A program made the translations under genes and the position numbers. Under the pieces are notes generated by a model. That model saw only the letters and a list, made by a program, of their open reading frames with translations, was not told where the DNA came from and did not search any database. Positions 8,949-16,075 of a DNA stretch of 59,560 bases are shown piece after piece (the first letter of the stretch is position 1; each line of letters opens with the position of its first letter). Source of the DNA: Bacteroidota bacterium (GTDB lineage Bacteria; Bacteroidota; Bacteroidia; B-17B0; Aurantibacillaceae); assembly GCA_947450025.1 (NCBI GenBank), contig CANFTW010000018.1, forward strand, positions 1 to 59,560. The letters run 5' to 3'.

Positions 8949-10001
8949 GTGGCAAAATCTAAAGGAGGTATATTTAAGAAAGTAATAATTTTGTTAGTTC
9001 TAGGTGCACTAGCATTTGGTGGTTATTGGGCATATGAAAACATATTAAAAAGCAATGTTCATCTGAATGGAAAAAAATTCACCTATCTCTACATTAAAAC
9101 AAATGCATCTTTTGATGATGTGTTGAATGAACTGTATTCTGAAAACATTATTGATGACCATGCTAGTTTTGAATGGTTAGCTAAAAGCATGCACCTTCAA
9201 GACAATATTAATTCTGGTAAATATCGAATTGACGCGAAGATGAGTAATCGTTCTATTGTTAAAATGATTATAAATGGCAAACAAGAAAAAGTTAAATTGT
9301 TTTTTAATTCTCAAATACGAACTAAGGAACAGTTTATAGAATATGTTTCAGAAAAGCTTGAAATCGAAAAACCGGAGTTAGAAGATTATTGTTCCAATGA
9401 AGATATTTTAACCGATGAGTATGGGTTAAATTCAGAAAATTTTATGTCATTAATTGTCCCTCAAACTTATGAAGTTAATTGGACAACTCATATTAATGAG
9501 TTATTTGTATTACTAGAAAAGTCATATGCAGATGTTTGGACAAAAGATAAAGTATCAAAAGCCAAAACAATAGGTTACACAATCCCTGAAGTCATAACCA
9601 TGGCATCTATTGTTCAAAGTGAAAGTGGGATTAAAAGTGAACAACAAAAAATCGCAGGGGTTTATATCAATCGTTTAAAACAGGATATGAAGTTACAAGC
9701 TGATCCTACGATTGTTTTTGCGAACGAAAATTTTGATATTCAACGTGTATTATCATCAGATAAAGAAATTGATTCTCCCTATAATACCTATCGATATAAA
9801 GGATTACCGCCTGGGCCTATATGTTTGGTTAATCCTTCTAGTATAGATGCCGTATTAAATTTTACTAAACATAACTTTACATATTTTTGTGCTAAACCTG
9901 ATTTTAGTGGATATTCTAATTTCACCAACGACTATAAAATTCATCAAAAAAATGCTAAAGCTTATCAAGATGCTTTAAATAAAAAAGGAATTAAACGATA
10001 A
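8949..10001 (+). CDS. mltG: endolytic murein transglycosylase MltG
   Basis: This 350-residue YceG-like protein has one N-terminal membrane segment (about 10-28) and a large periplasmic part. It contains TYEVNWTT, the catalytic block MASIVQSESG (the glutamate of QSE is the expected catalytic acid), GVYINRLKQDMKLQADPT and YNTYRYKGLPPGPICLVNPSSIDAVLN. MltG cleaves nascent glycan strands and acts as a terminase for peptidoglycan synthesis. The start is a GTG 3 nt after the TauE-like stop and is required to keep the lysine-rich cytosolic tail before the membrane helix. It is the third gene of the aspS run. Confidence 0.94.
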   Translation: MAKSKGGIFKKVIILLVLGALAFGGYWAYENILKSNVHLNGKKFTYLYIKTNASFDDVLNELYSENIIDDHASFEWLAKSMHLQDNINSGKYRIDAKMSNRSIVKMIINGKQEKVKLFFNSQIRTKEQFIEYVSEKLEIEKPELEDYCSNEDILTDEYGLNSENFMSLIVPQTYEVNWTTHINELFVLLEKSYADVWTKDKVSKAKTIGYTIPEVITMASIVQSESGIKSEQQKIAGVYINRLKQDMKLQADPTIVFANENFDIQRVLSSDKEIDSPYNTYRYKGLPPGPICLVNPSSIDAVLNFTKHNFTYFCAKPDFSGYSNFTNDYKIHQKNAKAYQDALNKKGIKR

Positions 10002-10009
10002 CTAGCTTT

Positions 10010-10624
10010 ATGTTCAAAGAAAAATTAAATAAAAAATTATCAGCTGCCTTACTAGAAAATGGGTTTGAAGAACCAAAGCCTATGCAATTGAAATGCATTC
10101 CTAAAATTAATGGAGGTGCTGATGTTATTGGAATTGGGCCATTAGGATGTGGAAAAAGCTCAACAGTGATCATAAGTGCTATTCAAAAATTAGGCACTGC
10201 TTTTGAAGATGCGCCAAGAGCTTTAATTATAGTGTCTGATGAAATAAAGGCATTGGAGATGAAAGATCAATTTAGGTTGTTTTCTCATCAGACTGATTTA
10301 AGAGCTGAAGTAGTTTTTGAAGGTGGAAAAATTGATGCGCAAACTGAGGCTATTTATTTTGGAACCGATATCGTTATTGGTACTGCAAAACGCGTCTTAG
10401 AAATTTATTTTCGTAAAAACTTTAATTTGAATAAAATTAAATTATTTGTGATTGACGATGCAGAAATGGTTATTAAAAATGGTTTGCAAGGTCAAATAGA
10501 TCGATTAGCACTGAGTTTACCAAAGTGTCAACATTTAGTCTTTACAAATGAGCTCACTCCTAAAATAGAAAAGCTCATCGAAAAGTTTATTATTGCACCT
10601 ATTATAGTTGAGGTTGAAAATTAA
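10010..10624 (+). CDS. single-domain DEAD-box helicase-like ATPase (RecA1 domain only)
   Basis: This 204-residue protein matches only the N-terminal RecA domain of a DEAD-box helicase. The Q-motif region GFEEPKPMQ is at 18-26 and a divergent Walker A, GPLGCGKSS, at 43-51 (typical AQTGSGKT). Motif Ia is replaced by IVSDEIKAL, Ib reads GTAKRV, and motif II is DDAE at 149-152 instead of DEAD. FTNE stands where SAT is expected. The second RecA domain, with motifs IV-VI, is absent, and the stop is followed at once by a convergent gene, so there is no downstream remnant. The Lys of Walker A and the Asp/Glu pair of motif II are retained, so ATP binding is plausible but unwinding is doubtful. It starts 8 nt after mltG. 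Confidence 0.78.
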   Translation: MFKEKLNKKLSAALLENGFEEPKPMQLKCIPKINGGADVIGIGPLGCGKSSTVIISAIQKLGTAFEDAPRALIIVSDEIKALEMKDQFRLFSHQTDLRAEVVFEGGKIDAQTEAIYFGTDIVIGTAKRVLEIYFRKNFNLNKIKLFVIDDAEMVIKNGLQGQIDRLALSLPKCQHLVFTNELTPKIEKLIEKFIIAPIIVEVEN

Positions 10625-10839
10625 TTTTCAAATAAATTCTTAATATCGACCTCGAGTATTAGAGCTATTTTTTCAAGATTTTTTACAGAAATATTGTAAT
10701 TACCTGTTTCTATTTTATTAATAAATTCTCTTGTCACTCCTGCTTCGTAGGCTAGTTGATTTTGAGACATCTTTTGTGATAGTCTTATTTTTCGAATATT
10801 ACTACCTACAATCCAAAGTATATCTTTTTTATTTGCCAC
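10621..10839 (-). CDS. XRE-family HTH transcriptional regulator (small, C1/Cro type)
   Basis: This 72-residue protein is almost entirely an HTH_3 domain: SNIRKIRLSQKMSQNQLAYEAGV, then the recognition helix VTREFINKIETG at about 35-46, then a closing NLEKIALILEV. It should bind DNA as a dimer. The start is a GTG at 10839, which lies inside an inverted repeat. The stop overlaps the convergent helicase-like gene by 4 nt. It is divergent from a three-gene secreted-protein cluster, and a perfect palindrome lies between them, so local regulation, including of itself, is the simplest reading. No toxin or restriction gene is adjacent. Confidence 0.87.
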   Translation of the reverse strand: MANKKDILWIVGSNIRKIRLSQKMSQNQLAYEAGVTREFINKIETGNYNISVKNLEKIALILEVDIKNLFEN

Positions 10840-10856
10840 AGTTTAAAAATGTGGCA
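10834..10856. promoter_or_regulatory. inverted repeat covering the XRE gene start codon
   Basis: TGCCACA (10834-10840) and TGTGGCA (10850-10856) form a 7-bp inverted repeat with a 9-nt spacer. The left arm contains the GTG start of the XRE gene. It could be an autoregulatory operator or an RNA hairpin masking the start. Confidence 0.45.
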
Positions 10857-10870
10857 CTTTAGAAAAATAA

Positions 10871-10890
10871 TAGTGAAATATATTTCACTA
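10871..10890. promoter_or_regulatory. perfect 20-bp palindrome between divergent genes (candidate XRE operator)
   Basis: TAGTGAAATATATTTCACTA is perfectly self-complementary. It lies 32 nt upstream of the XRE start and covers the expected -33 position of the promoter for the divergent secreted-protein genes. The position fits a repressor site. Confidence 0.6.
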
Positions 10891-10913
10891 TTTAGTAATT
10901 TATTATAAATTTG
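10883..10913 (+). promoter_or_regulatory. candidate promoter of the secreted-protein cluster
   Basis: TAAATTTG (10906-10913) is a perfect TAnnTTTG box. Nineteen nt upstream is TTTC (10883-10886), one mismatch from TTTG, lying inside the 20-bp palindrome. The predicted leader before the ATG at 10942 is about 24 nt. Confidence 0.5.
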
Positions 10914-10941
10914 CATCAAAACAGATTTAAAACGATGTAAT

Positions 10942-11640
10942 ATGAGAACAATTTTACTATTAATTTTATTTACAACTTCAATTAAAATTAATGCGCAAAC
11001 AACAAACTGGACGAAGGATGATAGGAACAATTTATATTCTGATTGCATGAGCTATTCAACCAAATATAAAAACCTAAGTGGAGAACAAAAGGAAAGTATT
11101 TGCCTATGTTATTTAGAAGAAACCACAAAAAAGTATAATAAAACTGATTTTGAAGCTAAAATTGATATTGAAATAAAGCGAATAAAAGAAGCGATGCTTA
11201 CTCAATGTGGTAAAAATATTGGTGTTGAACTGAATACTCAACCTAAAGAAGAAGTTGTTTTAGAGAAAAAATTAGAAGAGTCTAAAAAAACGAGCTCACG
11301 AGATCTGCTTGTTGGTTCATGGAAATCATCTGACGACGCAATAATTAATTTTAGTGATGATGGTACTTTTTTAGTTAAATATAATCATAACGAAACTTTT
11401 AATAGTACTCGAATATATTATATGATTGGTAATACATATAATGGTGATTGGTTTTTAGATGAAAATGATATTATAACATTAAAATGTAATTGGCAAGAAG
11501 ATAGTGGAAGATGGAAACAAGTTATCAATAATTACTTTGGTAATAAAAAGTTAAAAATATCAAATATATCATCTACATATTTGAAAATTGTAGATGAGGA
11601 TAATACTGGAGTTCCTATACAGTGCAATAAAATTAAATAG
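10942..11640 (+). CDS. secreted protein, lipocalin-like C-terminal half, unknown function
   Basis: This 232-residue protein has a signal peptide (1-19, ending INAQ). The first half is helical and carries four cysteines (DCMSY, ICLCY, TQCGK), a pattern I associate with small uncharacterised Bacteroidota exported proteins. The second half begins LLVGSWKSSDDAIINFSDDGTF and reads like a short lipocalin-type beta barrel (GxW near the start, alternating strands, a late tryptophan in GDWFLDENDIITL). No enzyme motif is visible. It is the first gene after the XRE palindrome and lies 6 nt before the next gene, so it probably heads a three-gene unit. Confidence 0.75.
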   Translation: MRTILLLILFTTSIKINAQTTNWTKDDRNNLYSDCMSYSTKYKNLSGEQKESICLCYLEETTKKYNKTDFEAKIDIEIKRIKEAMLTQCGKNIGVELNTQPKEEVVLEKKLEESKKTSSRDLLVGSWKSSDDAIINFSDDGTFLVKYNHNETFNSTRIYYMIGNTYNGDWFLDENDIITLKCNWQEDSGRWKQVINNYFGNKKLKISNISSTYLKIVDEDNTGVPIQCNKIK

Positions 11641-11646
11641 TTTACG

Positions 11647-12120
11647 ATGAAAATAATCTATACAATAATCATTTGTATTAGTTGTGTTACAACTCTTTTT
11701 AGTCAAGCGGGGCAGACGGCATCTGGAGGAGTTGCAACTGGAATCAATGGCAGTATTTCTTTCTCGGTAGGACAAATTGACTATATAACAGCTACATCTC
11801 TAAATGGAACTATAACTCAAGGAATTCAACAACCTTATGAATTATTTATAGTTACAGAAGTTAATGAAAAGAATTTAGAATTAGACGTTTCAGCTTATCC
11901 AAACCCAATATTAGATCAGTTATTTATTTTTATTGAAAATGAAGAAATAAAAAATATGAGCTATACTATAAATGATGTTTGTGGAAATTTGATAGTCGAA
12001 GAAAAAATATTGAACCAAAATACAAGTGTTTTTATGAATGATTTTGTCAATGGCGTTTATTTTATTAAAATCTTTAAAAATAGTGCAATAGCAAAAACAT
12101 TTAAACTTATAAAAAATTAA
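11647..12120 (+). CDS. small secreted protein with T9SS type A sorting domain
   Basis: This 157-residue protein has a signal peptide (1-20, ending LFSQ). A Gly/Ser-rich module follows, containing SFSVGQIDYITA and TQGIQQPYEL, a pattern common at the start of short T9SS cargo. The C-terminal 75 residues are a clear type A sorting domain: SAYPNPILDQLFI, YTINDVCGNLI, GVYFIKIFKN and a final KTFKLIKN. It should cross the outer membrane through the type IX system, with the C-terminal domain removed or attached to the surface. It follows the lipocalin-like gene by 6 nt and precedes the repeat protein by 4 nt. Confidence 0.85.
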   Translation: MKIIYTIIICISCVTTLFSQAGQTASGGVATGINGSISFSVGQIDYITATSLNGTITQGIQQPYELFIVTEVNEKNLELDVSAYPNPILDQLFIFIENEEIKNMSYTINDVCGNLIVEEKILNQNTSVFMNDFVNGVYFIKIFKNSAIAKTFKLIKN

Positions 12121-12124
12121 TAAA

Positions 12125-13474
12125 ATGAAAAAAATATTTACAATACTATTAGTATTATTTAGTACAGTTTCTCTATTTGCTCAAATTCCACAAAGAATGA
12201 GTTATCAAGCAGTGATTCGAAACTCTAGTAATAATTTAGTTTTGAATACTCAAATTGGAATGCGTATTAGTATACTAAAAGGCACTATTTTTGGCGTTTC
12301 AGTTTACGTAGAAACACAAAATCCAACTACTAATTCAAATGGATTAGTTTCTATATCTATAGGAAGTGGTACTATCGTAACAGGTAGTTTCTCAGCAATT
12401 AATTGGGCTAATGGTCCTTATTTCATTAAAACTGAAAGCGATCTTTTAGGTGGAACAGCATATAGCATTATTGGTACAAGCGAGCTAATGAGTGTGCCTT
12501 ATGCGCTTTATGCTGGCAATGTAACTACTTATACTTCTGGCACTGGAATTTCAATTTCAAACGGTACTATTACTAATACAGCACCAAATCAAACAGTAAA
12601 TATTGCTGCATCAGGTATATCTTCAGTTATTGGTACATATCCGAATTATACAATAAATACTCCTAATCATGTTGCGGGAGTAGGTATTGCTGTTAATGGA
12701 AATACAATCACAAACACAGTTCCAAATCAAACAGTAAATATTGCTGCATCAGGCATGTCTTCAGTTATTGGTACATATCCTAATTATACAATAAATACTC
12801 CTAATCATGTTGCGGGCACAGGTATTGCTATTAATGGAAATACAATAACAAATACAGCCCCAAATCAAACAGTAAATTTATTAGGCACAGGTAATACAAC
12901 TATCAACGGTTCATACCCAAATTATGCAATAAATACTCCTATTTATGTTGCAGGTAATGGCATATCTATCAACAGTAATACAATAAGTGTTAGCAATCCT
13001 TCACTAACAATAGGTAGTAATTATGCTGGAGGAATAGTATTTTATATTGATGCAACGGGACAGCATGGTTTAGTATGTGCATCTAATGATCAAGGAACTA
13101 ATAATTGGATACCTTCAACTACGTGGACCAATACAGCTATATCTTCAACATTTGATTGTTATCTATGCGGTGATGTTAACTCTAGAATTGCAAATAATTT
13201 ATTTGGAGGAATTTCAAGTGCATTTCAGGTGTGTTCTATATATGCAAACTCTAGTTATACGGATTGGTATCTACCCTCACGATACGAATTAACTTTAATG
13301 TATTTAAATCTTAAAACTTTAAATTTAGGTAATTTCTCAAATGGTTGGTATTGGAGTTCAACTGAATCAGGTGCACAAACTGCATGGGTAATTAATTTTA
13401 CGAATGGCAATTTTGCAGGTTACAGTAAATGGGGCTCTCCAAGTGTCATAGTTAGACCTATTAGAGCTTTTTAG
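12125..13474 (+). CDS. secreted repeat protein with C-terminal Lcl/DUF1566-like domain
   Basis: This 449-residue protein has a signal peptide (1-19, ending LFAQ). The N-terminal domain opens IPQRMSYQAVIRNSSNNLV and ends MSVPYALYAGNV, a module frequent in Bacteroidota surface proteins resembling tail-fibre collars. A low-complexity section of three to four copies of a 46-residue repeat (about 140-285) follows. The C-terminal 155 residues (GGIVFYIDATGQHGLVCA, WYLPSRYELTLMY, WYWSSTE, VIVRPIRAF) match the Lcl C-terminal/DUF1566 fold seen in adhesin-like surface proteins. No T9SS tail is present. It is probably the last gene of the XRE-linked unit. Confidence 0.8.
   Translation: MKKIFTILLVLFSTVSLFAQIPQRMSYQAVIRNSSNNLVLNTQIGMRISILKGTIFGVSVYVETQNPTTNSNGLVSISIGSGTIVTGSFSAINWANGPYFIKTESDLLGGTAYSIIGTSELMSVPYALYAGNVTTYTSGTGISISNGTITNTAPNQTVNIAASGISSVIGTYPNYTINTPNHVAGVGIAVNGNTITNTVPNQTVNIAASGMSSVIGTYPNYTINTPNHVAGTGIAINGNTITNTAPNQTVNLLGTGNTTINGSYPNYAINTPIYVAGNGISINSNTISVSNPSLTIGSNYAGGIVFYIDATGQHGLVCASNDQGTNNWIPSTTWTNTAISSTFDCYLCGDVNSRIANNLFGGISSAFQVCSIYANSSYTDWYLPSRYELTLMYLNLKTLNLGNFSNGWYWSSTESGAQTAWVINFTNGNFAGYSKWGSPSVIVRPIRAF
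12540..12975 (+). repeat. 138-bp coding tandem repeats
   Basis: The unit recurs with a 138-bp period; the shared start CCAAATCAAACAGTAAAT occurs at 12584, 12722 and 12860. The first two copies differ at about 3 positions over 95 bp, while the flanking copies are more diverged. The low divergence suggests recent duplication or ongoing recombination. Confidence 0.85.
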
Positions 13475-13492
13475 TTAAAAAAACATAATGTG

Positions 13493-13529
13493 TTTTACAT
13501 TTTTTTTTAAAAAAACTCTAAATGTAAAA
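13493..13529. terminator. possible bidirectional terminator between convergent genes
   Basis: TTTTACATTT (13493-13502) and AAATGTAAAA (13520-13529) form a 10-bp AT-rich stem, with further T and A runs inside the loop. It lies between the repeat-protein gene and the convergent serine hydrolase gene. It has few G-C pairs, so strength is doubtful. Confidence 0.4.
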
Positions 13530-13584
13530 GTATAAGATTGCGCCAATTGTTTTGGAGGTAGAGGCTTAAATGCAATAAACACTT

Positions 13585-14895
13585 TTACTCTTTAAGCACT
13601 TTTCTTCTCATAACTTCCATAGTTTTATTATGTAATTCAATAACATAAACTCCTTTCTCGAATTTTGAAAAATCGATAGAAATAGTTTTAGTTTGTTGTT
13701 TACAATAGTCCATGAGTTTACCAAAAACATCATATACACATATCCTGCATATGCTTTCATCACTATTATCAATATTTAATAAGTTTATTATTGGAATAGG
13801 GTAAAGTGCATGAAATTGATTTTTGTTTTCATGAATTGTTGTTGTGCTGCAATCTAACTTATTTATGTAATCCCATAATACATTGTCAAACGCTGAAGCT
13901 GCTAAATTAAAACCACCTGCTGTATTTCCCTGTCTCACCACGACCATATTTTTACTGGGTACCACATAAATTTTTTGATCGTTTTTTCCTAAAGCAGCAT
14001 AAATATCGTTAGGTGCATTGCTCATTAAAGTCCCAGGAAACACGATTTGAAAACCGGGGGCCATACCACTAGCTTTTCCATTTAACCACCATAAATAACC
14101 ATAAGCTAAATTTAAATTTTGCGAAGAGTTTACCATCGCATTAAAATAAGTTGTATCCATTAATATGGTATCTGTGTTCCAAATTCCTTTATTTAAATTT
14201 AACAATCCAAATCTTGCCATGTCTCTGGCATTGCTATAATATACTTGTTGAAACCATAAGCCATTCATTCCAGTTTTACTTTCAATCCAGTTATTTGTAA
14301 CCAAATTATAATTTTGCCCAACGGCGTTGCTCACAATATCTTGCACTTTTCTGTAAGCGCCAGTATGATAAGCCCAGCGAGTTCCTGCATCAACTAGATA
14401 AGTTAAACAAGATTTAGCGGTGTCTTCATTATCGCACGGTAAAGGTGGCGCATCTTGTAAACCACTTGTCATACTGATTAAGTGCTTTATAGAGATTAAA
14501 TTTTCTTTAGCTAGTGGAGCACTTGTCCAACCAGTGCCTAAATAATTAGATACTTTATTATTGATGTTAATATATCCTTTTTGTTGCGCCACCCCCGTAA
14601 TTAGACCTGCTAAACTTTTACTAGCTGATGCCCAATACCATAAAGAATCTTTAGTGTAGGTGCCAAAATATTTTTCTAAAACTCGTTTTCCATCTTTTAA
14701 AATCATAAATGATTTGGTGTCTTTTGATTGGAGGTAATTATACAACGAATCAATCCGTGCTTGACAGTAGTTTAAACTAGATGGCAAAATAGAATCCCAT
14801 ACATTGCCTGTGGTAGGAGGGAAATACAAACTTTGTGATTTAACCGAAAAGCTTAAAAGAAAATTAATTAAAAATAGTATTGTTAATTTTTTCAT
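13585..14895 (-). CDS. secreted serine hydrolase (beta-lactamase/class C family) with T9SS type A sorting domain
   Basis: This 436-residue protein has a signal peptide (1-20). The class C beta-lactamase/esterase fold is indicated by SASK (nucleophile S90, K93) in WYWASASKSLAGL and by the Tyr-containing motif YHTGAYRKV (Y176). A LISMTSGLQDAP block lies between them and LAYGYLWWLNG comes later. The C-terminal 75 residues form a type A sorting domain (LYPIPIINLLNI, CVYDVFGKLMD, GVYVIELHN, RRKVLKE). Relatives include D-aminopeptidases, esterases and PBP-like enzymes rather than true beta-lactamases, so a surface-displayed esterase or peptidase is likely. It is monocistronic and converges on the repeat-protein gene. 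Confidence 0.88.
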   Translation of the reverse strand: MKKLTILFLINFLLSFSVKSQSLYFPPTTGNVWDSILPSSLNYCQARIDSLYNYLQSKDTKSFMILKDGKRVLEKYFGTYTKDSLWYWASASKSLAGLITGVAQQKGYININNKVSNYLGTGWTSAPLAKENLISIKHLISMTSGLQDAPPLPCDNEDTAKSCLTYLVDAGTRWAYHTGAYRKVQDIVSNAVGQNYNLVTNNWIESKTGMNGLWFQQVYYSNARDMARFGLLNLNKGIWNTDTILMDTTYFNAMVNSSQNLNLAYGYLWWLNGKASGMAPGFQIVFPGTLMSNAPNDIYAALGKNDQKIYVVPSKNMVVVRQGNTAGGFNLAASAFDNVLWDYINKLDCSTTTIHENKNQFHALYPIPIINLLNIDNSDESICRICVYDVFGKLMDYCKQQTKTISIDFSKFEKGVYVIELHNKTMEVMRRKVLKE

Positions 14896-15117
14896 AATGG
14901 AAATAGTTTAATGGATACGGCTGAATGAAGATACAAAAGTTTAATGATAATGAAAAAGGTTGTTGTCGCTTCACACAGTATTTGCCTGTTCTTTGAAAAT
15001 ACGTATCGAGAAGTGCTATTTAAAATTTTTCGATATATTTTTTGTAATAAGGCAACAAAAAATACTTGAACTGACAAAATTTTATTCGTTATTTATTTTG
15101 TTGTACATTTATAGGAA

Positions 15118-15399
15118 ATGGAAAGTAGCACAATTACTAAGTGGTTTTTAATAATAGGAAAAATAGAAGGCTATAGCTATTTGATATTATTGTTTATTGC
15201 CATGCCTTTAAAATACATGTTTAATACCCCACAATACGTTAGACCAATGGGCAGTATACATGGTGTTTTATTTGTTATGTTTATGCTCTTTCTTTCCTTG
15301 ATGTTTTTTAAAGTAAAGCTCTCCTTTAAAAATGCCTGCTTGGCTTTTTTATTGTCTTTAGTGCCTTTTGGAACGTTTTTTTTGAAGCGATTAGTTTAA
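15118..15399 (+). CDS. DUF3817 family small membrane protein
   Basis: This 93-residue protein has three hydrophobic segments (about 10-28, 45-63 and 70-87). GKIEGYSYLILLFIAMPLKY and PMGSIHGVLFV are typical of the DUF3817 family. Function is unknown. A TACATTTA element (15104-15111), one base from the -7 consensus, ends 6 nt before the ATG. The gene converges with the following gene, with 3 nt between stops. Confidence 0.82.
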   Translation: MESSTITKWFLIIGKIEGYSYLILLFIAMPLKYMFNTPQYVRPMGSIHGVLFVMFMLFLSLMFFKVKLSFKNACLAFLLSLVPFGTFFLKRLV

Positions 15400-15402
15400 A
15401 TT

Positions 15403-15897
15403 TTATTTATTATCGGCATATTTATTAGAGTATGGATATTCGAAATCGGATTTTTCTTTATCGAACACTTTGGTATTTATACTAAAATTAAATTCGGTAT
15501 TAAAATTATGTAATGGCCACCAATAATTTTTTTCAGATGTTTTTTCTGTTTTAAAAACTATCAGTTTAAAAAAACTAAGAGTCTTATCGAAATCGCCAAT
15601 CATATTTATGAAGATAAACGATGATCTATATTTAAATTTTTCTTCAGCTTCCTGATTTGTTAGTAAAACAATAGGAATAGTTTGAATTGTTTTGGGTAAT
15701 TGAATGTCAGGAAAATCTTCATGCTTGCCAATAAACAACGTATCATAATTATTTTTATCATTTTTCGGTAAGGCTTTTATGTACTCAGAAATAGCAGCAA
15801 CATAGCCTTTCGTTTCTATATCTTTTGGCAATACAAAAGTGGATTGACCAAAAATATAAAGTGGTAATATAAATAGTAAAATAATTAATTTCATCAT
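15403..15897 (-). CDS. secreted protein of unknown function
   Basis: This 164-residue protein has a signal peptide (1-18, ending IFGQS). The mature part contains DTLFIGKHEDFPDIQLPKTIQTIPIVLLT and later FKYRSSFIFINMIGD. The composition suggests a small mixed alpha/beta domain, but I recognise no family. It is monocistronic and nearly touches the convergent DUF3817 gene. Confidence 0.65.
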   Translation of the reverse strand: MMKLIILLFILPLYIFGQSTFVLPKDIETKGYVAAISEYIKALPKNDKNNYDTLFIGKHEDFPDIQLPKTIQTIPIVLLTNQEAEEKFKYRSSFIFINMIGDFDKTLSFFKLIVFKTEKTSEKNYWWPLHNFNTEFNFSINTKVFDKEKSDFEYPYSNKYADNK

Positions 15898-16075
15898 ACT
15901 AAGATAGATAGGTTGTTTGATTGCATTGCTTGCTAGTTTGTTAACAAATACAAAATAATTTATCTGTAAGATAAATATGCTATAATTAATTAGTTTCCCT
16001 ATAATTAAAGCATAAAAAAAGCCTGCTTATTCCCCCATTTTTTTTATATTTAATGCGTATTATCTCTTTATTTCT

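Noticed and set aside
10621-10839. XRE protein as antitoxin or restriction-control protein
   Set aside because: No toxin, methylase or nuclease gene adjoins it. The neighbours are a helicase-like gene and exported proteins.
14896-15117. Short minus-strand reading frame upstream of the serine hydrolase
   Set aside because: It has no recognisable domain or start signal and overlaps the region expected to hold promoters for two divergent genes.
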